A DNA stretch of 64,000 bases from Lonicera japonica (lineage: Eukaryota > Streptophyta > Magnoliopsida > Dipsacales > Caprifoliaceae), in contig CM038467.1 in NCBI GenBank assembly GCA_021464415.1, positions 9,999,411 through 10,063,410 of the forward strand. Direction: 5' to 3'. A program made the translations under genes and the position numbers. Positions within the stretch are counted from its first letter, which is position 1; every line of letters starts with the position of its first letter. Positions 51,216 through 62,152 of the stretch are shown one piece after another. The notes beneath the pieces were generated by a model that had not been told where the DNA came from, made no database searches, and worked only from the letters and a program-made list of their open reading frames with translations.

Positions 51216-52341
51216 AACATTTGAAAAGTGCGTGAATTTTTCTCTCTTCAAACTTATCAAGTGAGAATTATCTCTCTTCAAAAATTGGAAAGTGAAGAGT
51301 TTATTGGAACCTTAAAATATAATGTGATTATTCAATACTTTTTTTATGTAGGATTTAAATTAAAAAGCCTATTAAACATGCCAACGCTTGCTCATATTTA
51401 CCTTTTTCGGTGGTTTTATTACTTTATTATAAGGTAATTAGGCCCCCTCCCTCTCTATAAACTAAATCAATATAAATTGATTTCAATTGGCTCCATTCAA
51501 AATAGTAGATTTAGATCGAAAGCAAGCTAAGAAAGTCCACTAGCAGCTGTGAGCAGCTGACTATGTACACCTAACTTGAATTTTGACATACATGACAAAT
51601 CAGAATAAAGTTACCTTTCCATTATATATTAATTATAAATCTATTATTATATATAAAGACGGAAAACATTTTTGGCGGTTATGATATCATTTTTTTTTGT
51701 TTTTTAATTTTGCATTTGTGAAGTTGTATTTCACATAATATATTTACATTTTAGCGTAAGTAATAGAATTCAATTCCTTACTTCTAACAAGGTGATGAAA
51801 TTTTCAACGACCGTACTACTTAAAATTCTTTCAACTCTTCTCTTTATTTTATTTATTTATTTATATATGAATAGTATATTGTGCACAAATATCTAGTTTA
51901 ATATGTCTTTATTAATCTGACATAGAAACACAACTCCTGTTACCGTTTTAATTAGAAAACCCAGATCTCTAAGCAAGTAGGCTATTTGGAATAAGGCGCA
52001 TATTCAAGTTCGAGCATTACCAAAAGTTTTTTTTCTTTGTAGTTAAAGAGGCAACTTAAACCCTTTTTTTTTAAAAAAAAAAGAAAGAAAAAAAAGCAAG
52101 AAAAGAAAAGCCCCCCCCCCCCCCCTCTCTCTCTCAGTCACACATATGAAACACGTACCAGTTGGGAGCACGCAGAAACGAGGACATCATGGCGTATTTC
52201 TCTCCCTCTCTTTTCCAACCCTATTTAAATGCAAGCTTTCATTGCTTACTATCCCATGCAATTCTCTCTCCCCCCGTAATCTGTATCTCTTTAACACTCT
52301 CGATCGATCCCCCCTAGCTCTAAATTGCAATTGTTGAAGAG
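51216..52341. other. 5' flank of the PRE gene and spacer
   Basis: Mostly AT-rich. C15 followed by (TC)n lies at 52111-52135. A TATA-like TATTTAAAT stands at 52222-52230, about 110 bp before the ATG. The region 51960-52025 contains a weak B-box-like GTTCGAGCATTACC. No other gene seen. Confidence 0.5.
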
Positions 52342-52481
52342 ATGTCTAGCAGAAGGTCACGATCGAGTCAATCAGGAGGAGGAGGAGCTACGAGGATCAC
52401 CGATGATCAGATCAACGATCTTCTCACCAAGTTGCAACAGCTTCTTCCTGAGCTTCGCCATAGTTGCTCAAACAAGGTACA

Positions 52482-52530
<49 letters not shown>

Positions 52531-52811
52531 TTTCTAACTTATTACTTGCCGATATATGATCTAGATCGAACTAGTAAAAACATTTACGTTTTTGGTTTTT
52601 CGAGATTCAAATCCAAAATAATGGTTTAAGGGGAATTATATATATATATATATATATTGTGCAGGTATCATCGGCAAGGGTGCTACAGGAGACTTGCAAT
52701 TACATAAGAAGTTTGCACAGAGAGGTTGACGATCTAAGCGAGCGATTGTCCGAATTAATGGCTACCACTGACTCTTCCCAAGCTGCCATTATCAGAAGCC
52801 TGCTTAATTAA
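52342..52811 (+). CDS. PRE: PRE-family non-DNA-binding HLH regulator, two exons
   Basis: Exons 52342-52476 and 52665-52811 join at GT-AG borders into 93 residues, the usual length of PACLOBUTRAZOL RESISTANCE / KIDARI / BNQ proteins. It opens [20 protein letters not shown]. Helix 1 is about residues 19-40 ([18 protein letters not shown]), and helix 2 about 46-70 ([21 protein letters not shown]) with a Leu-rich tail SERLSELM. The basic region lacks the Glu/Arg needed for E-box contact. These proteins therefore act by pairing with other bHLH repressors in the nucleus and promote cell elongation in gibberellin, brassinosteroid and light signalling. The 188-bp intron carries two microsatellites. 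All expected parts are present. The member within the family is not determined. Confidence 0.95.
52482..52656. repeat. Two microsatellites in the PRE intron: (CTA)n and (TA)n
   Basis: About 16 CTA units (52482-52531) start 5 bp after the donor site. A (TA)n tract at 52636-52656 lies just before the acceptor. Length change in either could affect splicing of this short intron. Confidence 0.9.
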
Positions 52812-53160
52812 TTAATTAAATTACTCTCTTTCCCACTCTTCCATTTTCTAGTGTTTTCTTCTTTTGCGCGCAAGGTTTGCTTAGTGCAACATTTAATGTA
52901 ATAAAAAGAGACTTTTGACAAATTAATTTGAGTATAATTGGTTACTCTTCCATCTGATACAAGTATGACTCATTTGAATTGGACCTTATCAGATCGATCA
53001 TATATTTTTTCAGTATTAGTCTTTTTTATTTAAAAGCCAATTAAAATAGACCAAGACTTGAAAATACAAATAAAAATTTACTTACAAAAATTAGCTTGTG
53101 GTCAACATATATTGCATGTGCTTGCAAAAAACTGATTCGGTGCTAATACTGGATGATATA
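52812..53160. other. 3' flank of the PRE gene
   Basis: Presumed 3' untranslated region with AATGTAATAAAAAGAG near 52895 as a possible polyadenylation region. Otherwise nothing recognised. Confidence 0.45.
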
Positions 53161-53691
53161 CAGGGGCGCATCTATGTATACGCGCGCGAGAGGAGAAATT
53201 TTGGAATTTTTTTTTTATATATTTAATATTAATTTAATTGCCATGAGATGCGTGTTACTGTAATGTATAATTCGAAAAGAATATGTTTAAAACTAAGAAA
53301 ATTTAGTTTGGTGGTTAAAATTAAGGGTAAAGTTTGCAAATAATAGAGTTCAAATCTTGTAATTAACAACTTTTGTAATTTTTTTTTAAAATGTCATAGA
53401 GTTTAATAATATATATATATATATATATTTTAGATAATAATAAAAACTTTTTTCTACCGATTTACACAACTAATTTTTAAATGCCATAATTATATTATTA
53501 TTATAATGAGCGTGTATATAAAAACTTTACCGGCCACGTGTATATTACTTACTAGTTTTAATATTAAGATTTAGTTTTTGAATATTAAATATTAATGTCG
53601 AGATTTAATTGATTTCAAATTGTTATTTTTTTGGTAACCAGGAAAAAAAAAATTTTCGCTGCTCCCCATCTAAAATCATAGATCCGCACTG
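53161..53691. mobile_element. Decayed hAT-like element
   Basis: The left end CAGGGGCGCATCTATG and the right end on the other strand CAGTGCGGATCTATG are inverted over about 15 bp. Flanking 8-mers (ATGATATA, AGTATAAT) are only partly alike. Interior 0.5 kb without frames; a weak tRNA-like patch lies at 53300-53350. Confidence 0.55.
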
Positions 53692-53919
53692 AGTATAATT
53701 AAGGTGAAGTGCAGTTAGTTTAATTAGTGGTTGTACTTGTAAGTTACTCTAAATTACTTCTTCACTCTCAAATTGAAGTATCAACTTTCTTTTTAAAATC
53801 TCTCCAAATAATGGTCCTGTATTATTCAATAATAAATATATCAATTCTTAGAATAAAAAAATAAAATAATTACTAACAATTAATTAATTAAAAATTAATA
53901 AAGTTAAAAAATAAAAACT

Positions 53920-54180
53920 TATTCAAGTCAGTAAGAAGCCTTATCTTTAGCATTACACCATTTAATCACCGAAGCATTATCAAATTCAATGATACTCAGA
54001 CCTCAAGCAGAAAAGGCATGCATCTGTTTTACGCCAAAGCTTCAGCGAAAAGAATCGATGTGCAACTCGGAATAGAGTGCCCAAACCCATCAATAATTCT
54101 ACCCAAGGAATCCCTCGCGTTACAAGCTACTGATGCCAATGAACATTCCTCCCCCCCCAGGGCGACAATTCAAACAGAAA
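53920..54180 (-). pseudogene. RNase H-like (RVT_3) domain scrap
   Basis: The minus strand reads, with two stops, RDSLGRIIDGFGHSIPSCTS, AEALA, stop, KQMHAFSA, stop, GLSIIEFDNASVIKWCNAKD. This is the plant LINE-type RNase H fold: the ARDSLGR strand, the AEALA helix with catalytic Glu, and the IEFDNA strand where Asp is expected. It is a relic of a non-LTR retrotransposon or of a related host RNase H-like gene. Confidence 0.7.
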
Positions 54181-54588
54181 CTTACGGTCCGTTTGGATCG
54201 AAAGGAAGGAGTTAAAAGAAAAGAATTAATTATGAAAGAAAGGAATGAAATGGAATGGAAAGGAAATGAATGAGTTTAATTTTATTATTGTTTGGATAGC
54301 TACGGAGGGAAAGGAAGGGAATTAAAATAACTCTGTTTAGAAATAAAGAAGGAAATGAAGGGAAATAATGCAATTTATTAGAAAGGTAAATTGTTTATTA
54401 AAAAGATTTCCTTTCCTTCCCAATTCTCCCAATATTGGAAGGAAAGAAAGTAAGAGAATATAGAGAAATGACACTTCCTCTCACTCCTTCCATTTCCATT
54501 CATTTCTCTTTAAATATTCTATCCAAACAAAACAAAATGCAATCCCTCCTCCTTTTTTCCTTTCCCTTCCTTCCTATTCCATCCATCC

Positions 54589-54816
54589 TGTTAGAATATA
54601 CTTTCCATATTATATTAATTGTGTTCCCATTGTAATTAGAATATACTTTCCATATTGTATTAATTGTGTTCCCATTGTAATTTCCTAAATTATATCCTAG
54701 ATTAGGGTTTTGTCTCTAGTATATATATTCCCTCTATTGTACATTCAAAAAATTAAGAAAGCAATATAATTATTTTACTCTTCTTCAATTTCTCTTTTAC
54801 CTTCTATTTCGTAACA
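54589..54816 (+). repeat. 5' LTR with internal duplication
   Basis: Begins TGTTAGAATATACTTTCC and ends CGTAACA. The first 48 bases (through CCATTGTAAT) are repeated at once with one change, a tandem duplication shared by the other LTR and so older than the insertion. Confidence 0.93.
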
Positions 54817-54839
54817 TGGTATCAGAGGTTTCCTTGTAT

Positions 54840-56626
54840 TCCATGGCATTATCAGCTCGAAAAAATTTTATTGGACGAGAAAACTGAGTTTGAATCATGC
54901 GATCAAAATTATAATAGAGTTGGGGTAATTTTGAACGATTTTTCATAAGATAGATCCAAGTAAAACGAGTATAATCATCTAAAAAGATAACAAAATATTT
55001 TGAACCTCCCATGGTAGAATGTGGAGAGGGTCCCCAAACATCAGAGTGAATAAGATCAAAAGGTGCTGAAGAAATATAATCATTTTTATTAAAACATAAT
55101 GCTGGTTGTTTTCCAAGTTGACAAGATAAACAAGACAATTTCTCAGACTTGATTGACCCTAACAAACCAGATGACACAAGAGAACGAAGACGATCAAAAG
55201 ACACATGTCCTAAATGGGAATGCCACAACTCAAATGAAGAAACATGTGGTGGGGATGCAACAGGTGGTGTGGATGCAACAATAGGAGTGGGTGGGGTATG
55301 TAGGTGGATGAGCTTGAACATGCGTCCAATTTTACGGCCGATCCCAATAATTTGTCCCGTCTGAGGATCCTGCACATGACAACCAGAAGAAGAAAATATA
55401 ACATTCATCCCAAGGTCACACAATTGACCAACAGAGATAAGGTTGATAGTCAGTTTTGGGATATGAAATGTAGCAGGTAAAGAGAGGCTAGGAGTAATAA
55501 CCGTCCCAACATGACTAACAGGTAATTGGGAACCATCCGCAGTTTTAATAGTTGGTGTATGAGAATTATAACTTTTAGAAGTGAAAATAGCAGGATTAGA
55601 AGTCATATGATTACAGCAACCAGAATCAAAGAACCAAGATGTACCTGGGGTGGTAGCCATAGCGGAACCAGAAGAAGATGTAACCTGTTTAAGAAGAGCT
55701 GTGATGTCAGCTAGAGTCACAGGTGCAGTAGAAATATCTGACTCAGATGAATCAGTGGTGGCAGTAGTGATGGTGCTGGAAGAGGATTTGGTGGAGGATC
55801 TCCTGGATGGATTCTTGTAACAGTCGGCTTGAAAGTGACCTGGTCCCACCTTTTTACAAAAAAACACGTCCTAACTGGACATTTTAGCAGCATATGGGTG
55901 GTGGCATGGCAGTATGCACATTCTCGTGAATATGAAGTTTTGGTAGGTCTCGAACTCTGAACAGCGAACACAGAATTAGGATTGTGGGCCCGAGTGGCAA
56001 ACCGTGTTTCTTCAGAGAGAAGCTCTGTCGTGACATCATCAAGAGATGGTAAAGGATTGCGATGGAGTAGAGCAGCCCGAACAGATTCAAATTTATCATG
56101 AAGTCCCATCAGAAGAGTGATAACACGTTAATTATCGCGGTATATTTTAAACTTTTCAGCATCATGCTCACAAAAAGGTAGGTTCAGATTGGGCTAACTA
56201 ATCCCATATAGCTTGGAGATCAGACAAATAATCATCAATGGACTGATCAGGTTGTTGGGTTTTGGAATGTAGAACAGTAAGCAACTGGTATTGATGAGAT
56301 AGATCCTTTGGGGTGTATCGAGATTTTAGAAAATCCCAAACTTCCTTCCCGGTGGTAAAGCGACCAATCTGCTGTCCGATACGAGATATAGCGGTATTCC
56401 GAACCCACGTTATAATCTCACCATTTTTGCTTTCCCAATCATCAAGACGGTCATTAAATTTATCATCAGTTTCGTCGACTTTCTTGATTGGCTTAACAAT
56501 TTCTCCAGTAACTATTCGCCAGGACTTACGAGACTTCAAGAAACTGGTCATGGCTTGGGACCACTGAACATAATTAGTTCCATTGAGAATAATAGAGATT
56601 GGGTGTGAAAATTCGTGTTTTTCCAT
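54840..56626 (-). pseudogene. Inverted copia gag, protease and integrase part
   Basis: Gag starts MEKHEFSHPISIILNGTNYV at 56626 with the UBN2 core KEVWDFLKSRY, and breaks near 56190. The second part has GLHDKFESVRAALLHRNPLP, the knuckle CAYCHATTHMLLKC (complete CCHC) and, after a shift near 55870, CKKVGPGHFQADC. The protease motif is WFFDSGCCNHMTSN. The pre-integrase end is LWHSHLGHVSFDRL. The integrase core runs HSDVWGPSP, FVIFLDDYTRFTWIY and ends at FRADNAMEY, where the rest of the domain is lost at the inversion border. The last codons run into the LTR and are not element protein. Confidence 0.88.
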
Positions 56627-57082
56627 TGAAGGCTTTAGGTAGTTAACACAGCAACTGTAAAAATTACTTGGATTCTGAGAGATCTGAGGCCAGAAACGGA
56701 TCCGGAACGATTGATTTGGTAGAGAACCGATTTTAGGGTGAAAAGAACCGGTTTAGAAGTAAGTGAACCGGTGCAAGGAAAGAGGACTGGTTCAGCAGAA
56801 CCGGCAGAGAAAACCGGTTAGGCTTTCAGCGAGTACAGTAGGCGGCGCGTGGGCGCGTGGGTGGAACCCAGGGATGAAGAGGCCGCGCGTGTGGGCGCGT
56901 GAGACCTCCGATGGGGGTGATTTTGACGGGGTTCTCTTCATATTGAAGAAACGAAGGTACTGGTGTATAGTTTTGGGTGGTTTAGGTTCTGTGTATGATC
57001 GACAGTGGATCGACAGTAGGAGGATGGATGAGTGGTATTAGGTTGCTTGGATTTGTGATGCTAGGGTTTATTGATATGGGTT
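56627..57082 (-). other. Inverted copia leader and inversion junction
   Basis: About 450 bp between the inverted gag start and RT. It is rich in CCGGTT-type motifs and is presumably the element's 5' leader, turned round. The right breakpoint lies just before WLKMDVKNAF of RT (about 57070-57083). Confidence 0.5.
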
Positions 57083-58297
57083 TGGTTGAAGATGGATGTC
57101 AAAAATGCCTTTCTTAATGGGGATCTCACAGAAGAAGTATATATGAAATCACCTCCCAGTTATTCACACCAGTCCACTCAGGTCTGCAAACTTCGTCGTG
57201 CCCTATATGGACTCAAGCAAGCTCCTCGAGCTTGGTTCGCAAAATTTAGCTCTACCATCACAAAGCTTGGTTATTCCTCCAGTTCGTCAGACTCAGGCCT
57301 CTTTATTCGAAAGACAGATTCTGGGACTATTCTTCTTCTCCTCTATGTGGATGATATGATAATTACTGGGGATGATATTTTTGGTATCTCAGATCTCAAA
57401 CAATCTCTTAGTCAATTTTTTGAAATGAAGGATCTTGGTCGTCTCAACTACTTCTTAGGACTGGAAGTCCTTTCTGATTCAACAGGTTACTATTTATCTC
57501 AGGTGAAATACACGTCTGACGTTCTGGCTCGTGCTGGTCTTACTGACTGTAAAACTGCATCTACTCCATTGGACACCACTGTTAGACTTACTCCATTTGA
57601 TGGTACTCCTCTCTCTGATGGTACTTTATACCGACAGTTAGTTGGCAGTCTGGTTTATCTTACTGTTACTCGACCGAATATTGCTTATGCTGTCCATGTT
57701 GTCAGTCAGTTTATGGCTGCTCCTCGCTCCACTCATTTTGATGCTGTTATTCGGATTCTTCGTTATCTCAAAGGGACAGTTTTTCATGGGCTTCACTACT
57801 TTTCGAAGTCATCTCTTGTATTAAGGGCTTACTCTGATGCAGACTGGGCCGGTGATCCTACGGATCGTCGGTCTATTACTGGTTACTGTTTCTTCCTAGG
57901 GGACTCCCTTCTTACTTGGCGTAGTAAGAAACAGTCTGTAGTTTCTTGATCAAGCACTGAAGCTGAATACCGCGCTCTTGCTGATACTTCACAAGAACTA
58001 ATATGGCTTCGACGCCTCCTCGATGAATTAGGTGCTCCTCAAGACTCTGCCACTACACTTTATTGTGACAACCGCAGTGCCATTCAAATCAGTCACAATG
58101 ATGTATTTCATGAACGAACTAAATACATTGAGATTGATTGTCACTTTATTCGCCAGCATATTCGCAATCTGTACATTCGTCTAATGCCTGTATCTTCAGA
58201 TGACCAGTCTGCAGATCTCTTCACTAAAGCTCACCAGCCTAGCCGTTTCCAAACGTTGATTTCCAAACTCCAGCTGGTCTCTCACTTACCACCTTGA
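57071..58297 (+). pseudogene. Copia reverse transcriptase-RNase H, N-truncated, one stop
   Basis: Begins at the junction with WLKMDVKNAFLNGDLTEEVY, then CKLRRALYGLKQAPRAW, the intact catalytic box LLLLYVDDMIITG, FEMKDLGRLNYFLGLEV, YRQLVGSLVYLTVTRPNIAYAV. RNase H: AYSDADWAGDPTDRRS, then VVS, stop, SSTEAEYRAL, LYCDNRSAIQ, HERTKYIEIDCHF and ADLFTKA. The stop at 57949 is TGA where the family usually has an Arg codon, consistent with one C-to-T change. Apart from that the frame is open, in line with the young LTRs. Confidence 0.92.
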
Positions 58298-58310
58298 GTT
58301 TGAGGGGGGG

Positions 58311-58538
58311 TGTTAGAATATACTTTCCATATTATATTAATTGTGTTCCCATTGTAATTAGAATATACTTTTCATATTGTATTAATTGTGTTCCCATTGT
58401 AATTTCCTAAATTATATCCTAGATTAGGGTTTTGTCTCTAGTATATATATTCCCTCTATTGTACATTCAAAAAATTAAGAAAGCAATACAATTATTTTAC
58501 TTTTCTTCAATTTCTCTTTTACCTTCTATTTCGTAACA
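58311..58538 (+). repeat. 3' LTR of the inverted copia
   Basis: Same length as the 5' LTR; about three single-base differences, two of them C/T. Preceded by GTTTGAGGGGGGG. Confidence 0.93.
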
Positions 58539-58551
58539 CATCCAAACGGAC

Positions 58552-58979
58552 TGTTACTCTTAGAACTCTAAATACACCAGCTCACATTGGCCAATTTTAC
58601 ACAACATTGAAGCGGTCTCCTTAGACACAATTGAAGCCCAAATAGACTCTTAACTATTTTAACACTGAGCTCACGTTCGACTCACTAAAAGGGCTCAGCG
58701 AGCATTTCTTCTACATTTACACTGAAATAAAATATGCTCAATAAATTCCATGTTCCAATCATAAATGGGGTAAGCCAGCGACAAAAAAAATTCGTTCGAA
58801 AAAGATTTTCGCAAGAAGCAAGTCAGCAAATGAACAACTTTCGAAAGAAACCTGTTAATTTCTCAGTGAAAAAAAAGAAGGTAAAATACGTAAAAGAATT
58901 AAAGAGATGACACGATTTAAACGAGCAATGAACTCTTAGTTTTAAAGTCTAGTAGAGACGGTTTTATTCCTGATCCCGG
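58552..58979. other. Spacer right of the MITE
   Basis: Nothing certain recognised. It may continue the RNase H-like relic split by the MITE, but no convincing frame is visible. Confidence 0.35.
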
Positions 58980-59460
58980 CCCCTCTTATTGGGTGGCCCC
59001 TTATTCGGGTTGTTTGAAGATTAATTGTGATGGGGTGTTTGCGTCCTCATTTTCTTTTGGTGCTGCGGCTTTTATTGTGAGGGGACTCGAAGGATGTTTT
59101 TGTTGATGGGGACTCGGAGTCTTTCCAATGTTCCTCTCCCCAATTAGCAGAAGCTAAAGCAATGTTTCTTACTATTGAGTGGGTTCGCTCTAATGAAGTT
59201 ATCCATTGTATCATTGAATATGATTGCCAAAGACTGATTGAATCTATTAAGGATCTTACTTTTGTTCCTAGCTGGGATGGTAGTGATATTATTGTCAAAA
59301 TTAGAAGGTGTGCTGCTTCCCTAGTAGTGTTTCCTTTTGTTTTGTGGGTAGGTATGGTAACCGAGCTGCTCATTGGCTTGCTTTTCACCAAAAATAGCGG
59401 CCCTCCCTCTCTCTTGGAAATTCGAGTGCCCACCCACGCTCGTTGTTATTCTTGTAGAGG
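58980..59460 (+). pseudogene. RNase H-like (RVT_3) domain scrap, plus strand
   Basis: Blocks in shifting frames: LKINCDGVFASSFSFGAAAF, then IIEYDCQRLIESI, TFVPSWDGSDIIVKIRRCAAS, and VGRYGNRAAHWLA. This is the order of the plant RVT_3 domain (DGA strand, D-C-Q strand, final R-x-N-x-x-A-H helix). At least three frame breaks. It is a LINE remnant or host RNase H-like pseudogene, distinct from the minus-strand scrap at 53920. Confidence 0.7.
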
Positions 59461-59755
59461 ATTTCTCCCCTTTGGGAATATGATAGTTTTTTTGGTAGTT
59501 TTTTGTAGTGTGCCTGGAGTTTTTGTTCTCCTCCTTGCTCTTGTGCTGTCTGGTTTGTGGTTTTCTTTTTTCTTGTTCGCTGTTGTTTTACTTCGGTTTT
59601 GTTTCTGCCAAAAAAAAATAAAAAATCCCACGTTGATTTTCTTTCCGATTGAGTCCATAACCGCGTCTAAATAGAAAAAAAAGGCCCCTGAAGTTTATCC
59701 AAATCAAAACCACCCTCATTTCAAAGGAGCACTTGAAAGAGAAAATGTTCGCTTT

Positions 59756-60870
59756 TAGAGCATATACATTGGGTAGGATAAAATTTAGGCCAAATTTACC
59801 AATTGTAAACTAAGTTTTAAAGCATACACATAGCGGAAAGGATAAAAAATTTAGTCATACTGGTGTCCCACATTCGTATGGTTTTTATTTTTATTTTTTA
59901 AAAATTAATCATACAAGGTTATCTCACTTGTATGAATTTTAAAAAAAAAATACCAACATTTTTAACCATATAAGGCTGTCACCCTTGTATGGTTTGTTTT
60001 GATTTTTTTTTTAAGTTTTGTGTCACTCCCATATGAGTTAAAAAATAATATTGAAAAAAGGCATTCGAGCTACTTGTATGGAGTATTTTTTTTTTAAAAA
60101 GAAAGAAATGAGAGGAAATCCTCATAAGAGTGAGCCAGACTCGTATGGGTTTATTTTGATATTTGATACGGCTCTACCACACTCGTATGGCTCATACGAG
60201 TGTCCCATATTCGTATAAGGTAAAATTTAAGGGAATAATAAATTTAGTCGATCTCCACCTTATATGCTAAATTTTATCCATCTAAATTTCTCCGCTGTAA
60301 AGAGGGGTAGGGTAAACTTATGGGTTTACCCTACCCGATGCAGATGCTCTCACAGCGGAGAAATTAAGATGGATAAAATTTGGCCTGTAGGGTACGTATA
60401 GACCGACTAAATTTATGATTCCCTTAAATTTTACCTTATACGAGTGTGGTAGAGTCGTATCAAATATGAAGAAATCCCATACGAGTCTAGCTTACTTGTA
60501 TAGGAAATTTCTTTTTTTTTAAAATACCCCATACGGGTAGCTCATATGGCTTTTCTCAAATTTTGTTTTTTTAATTCATATGAGAGTGAGACAAAACTTC
60601 AAAAAAAAACAAAAATTCAAAACAAGCCATATGAGGGTGGCAGTCCCGTATGATTAAAAAAATTGGTGTGTTTTTTTTTTTTTTTAAATTCATACAAGTG
60701 ACATAGCCTCATTTTATTATTTTAAAAAAATAAAAATAAAAATCCATACGAATATAAGACTCTTGTATAATTAAATTTTTGTACCCTTTTAGCTCTGTGC
60801 AGACTTTAAAACTTAGTGAATAATTGATATATTTGACTTAAATTTTATTTTACCTAATGTGGATGCTCTT
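59756..60870. mobile_element. Large fold-back element, arms over 500 bp
   Basis: The left arm (59756 to about 60310) and the right arm (about 60345-60870) are reverse complements with scattered changes. AGAGCATATACATTGGGTAGG begins one, and AGAGCATCCACATTAGGTAA begins the other read backwards. The centre (60304-60350) is itself palindromic (GGGTAGGGTAAACTTATGGG followed by TTTACCCTACCC). Each arm holds several CATACGAG or CTTGTATG blocks. No frame. Its ends resemble the scrap at 47683. Confidence 0.85.
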
Positions 60871-61134
60871 GCAAGGGACAATTTTTCCTTAACTATTCCC
60901 AGTCATTCGTTGTCGGCCCTGAAAAGATACATGGCTAGATGGTCCACGTGCTACCTTGCATGTCAAATATGATTCTCGACGACCCGCAAGAAACCTTTCT
61001 TATCTTTTTCTTGTTTCACGAGTTATTGGTAAACCAGGAGAAATTTTCGCGCATAGATTTGAGCATGCTGTCAGCTATAATAATTTTATATAGGGTTTAA
61101 ACTTAGGGATGAAAAAATGTACTATAATTATTGT

Positions 61135-61330
61135 ATTAAACTAATAAATTGTACCATTATTAAATTATGTCGAATTTTGACAATGGCACGATATCGATCA
61201 ATATTGTACTGTTTCAAAATATTATAATACGGCACTGGTACTAAAAATTAGTACGAACAGTATACCATACAATATCAAAATATTAGTATTGTCACAATAT
61301 ACTGTACCGTACTATTACAAGTTTTACCAC
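61135..61330. repeat. Decayed GGTACGGTAT-type region
   Basis: Imperfect copies of GGTACTAAAAATTAGTAC, TATACCATAC and TACTGTACCGTAC, similar in style to the end of the 26256-27452 element. The related dispersed repeat follows further right, as it does at 27.5 kb. Confidence 0.45.
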
Positions 61331-61949
61331 TTGTCTCAAATATAAAAATACTAATAACTCCACAATGTTTAGATCAACACGGTCTAGATTTACGCATACT
61401 TAAGGGTTTAATTTTTCACACTTTAGGCTTTTCATTTTTCACACTTTATGGTTTTCACTTACACACAGTCTAGATTTGTGCACACTTAGGTTCATTTGGT
61501 TTGAGTTTTGGGAATATAATGGATATTTTAAATTCCGGAAAACCTTTGCATGTGGTTGGTTTTTTTTGAAAGTCCATACTTTTTTCCTGGCATCTATGAT
61601 TTCTTCTCAATATTTGGTTCGGACATGATTTTTTTTTCTTAAAACATTGAATTACCTCTCTATATTTGGTTCAAACGAAAATATGAATGATATACATGTG
61701 AATTACCAAAATTTTCTTCATGTTATAAAATAAGAAGACAAGTCCTAATAATTTCACGAATGTAAAATTTAAGTTTTTATTGTTAAGAATTATGAAAAGT
61801 CGTTGTATGTATTTAATAATAAAAAGAAAAAGTTTAATAACAACATTATTCTTTTCTTTTAAAAAATAATATAAATGAAAAAAGATGGGGATATTAAAAA
61901 ATAGGGCTTATATAAAAAAGTTTTTTTTTTTTTTTATAAAAGAACTAGG
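61331..61949. other. Spacer with a possible MITE end
   Basis: TTCATTTGGTTTGAGTTTTGGG near 61490 looks like one end of a TTTGGTT-class MITE. No partner end was settled. T-rich run at 61921-61935. Confidence 0.35.
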
Positions 61950-62152
61950 GAATAATATTTTTGTAAATTAAGGGCTTATATTTAACCAAACTCCAAAATG
62001 AGTGCAAAGTTAACTTTGTAGTAGATTTTTAAATAGTATTTTCTTATGGAGTCATGCAAAATTAAGTTTGCACTACATGTTTTTAGCATATTATTATACA
62101 TAAGTGTTTAATTGTGTTTAATTGACAGTACTTTAGGATAATTTTAACAAAT
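61950..62152 (+). repeat. Dispersed repeat, copy 2
   Basis: Matches 27546-27741. Here the sequence runs on past AATTTTAACAAA without the fold-back element. A third, partial relative lies at about 62190-62290 (ATGCAAAATTAAGTTTGCA block). Confidence 0.75.

Larger units (their letters stand above)
54589..58538 (+). mobile_element. Young Ty1/copia element with an internal inversion
   Basis: Both LTRs are 228 bp (54589-54816 and 58311-58538) and differ at about three bases. CATCC is duplicated on both flanks (54584-54588, 58539-58543). The primer site TGGTATCAGAGG (54817-54828) and the purine tract (58298-58310) point in the plus direction, as does RT-RNase H. The gag-protease-integrase half (about 54830-57080) reads on the minus strand. 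Integrase and RT ends at the junctions are missing, so the element cannot be autonomous. Confidence 0.9.
54187..58551. mobile_element. TIR MITE split by a copia element
   Basis: The left end GTCCGTTTGGAT (54187-54198) is matched by the complement of ATCCAAACGGAC (58540-58551). Next to these ends the sequence is GGAAGG-rich on the left and CCTTCC-rich on the right. The MITE would be about 410 bp without the inserted copia. A second inner pair (TGTTTGGATAG near 54290 and CTATCCAAACA near 54520) suggests nesting. The copia sits near its right end. Confidence 0.75.

Noticed and set aside
52325..52537. Tyr-rich frame over the PRE gene
   Set aside because: It is another frame of exon 1 running into the (CTA)n intron repeat.
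54797..54840. C-terminal end of the inverted integrase frame
   Set aside because: The last codons come from the primer site and LTR read backwards, so they are not element protein.
59446..59674. Hydrophobic frame extension after the RNase H-like scrap
   Set aside because: The hydrophobic tail follows a frame break and low-complexity T-rich DNA; no family signal.
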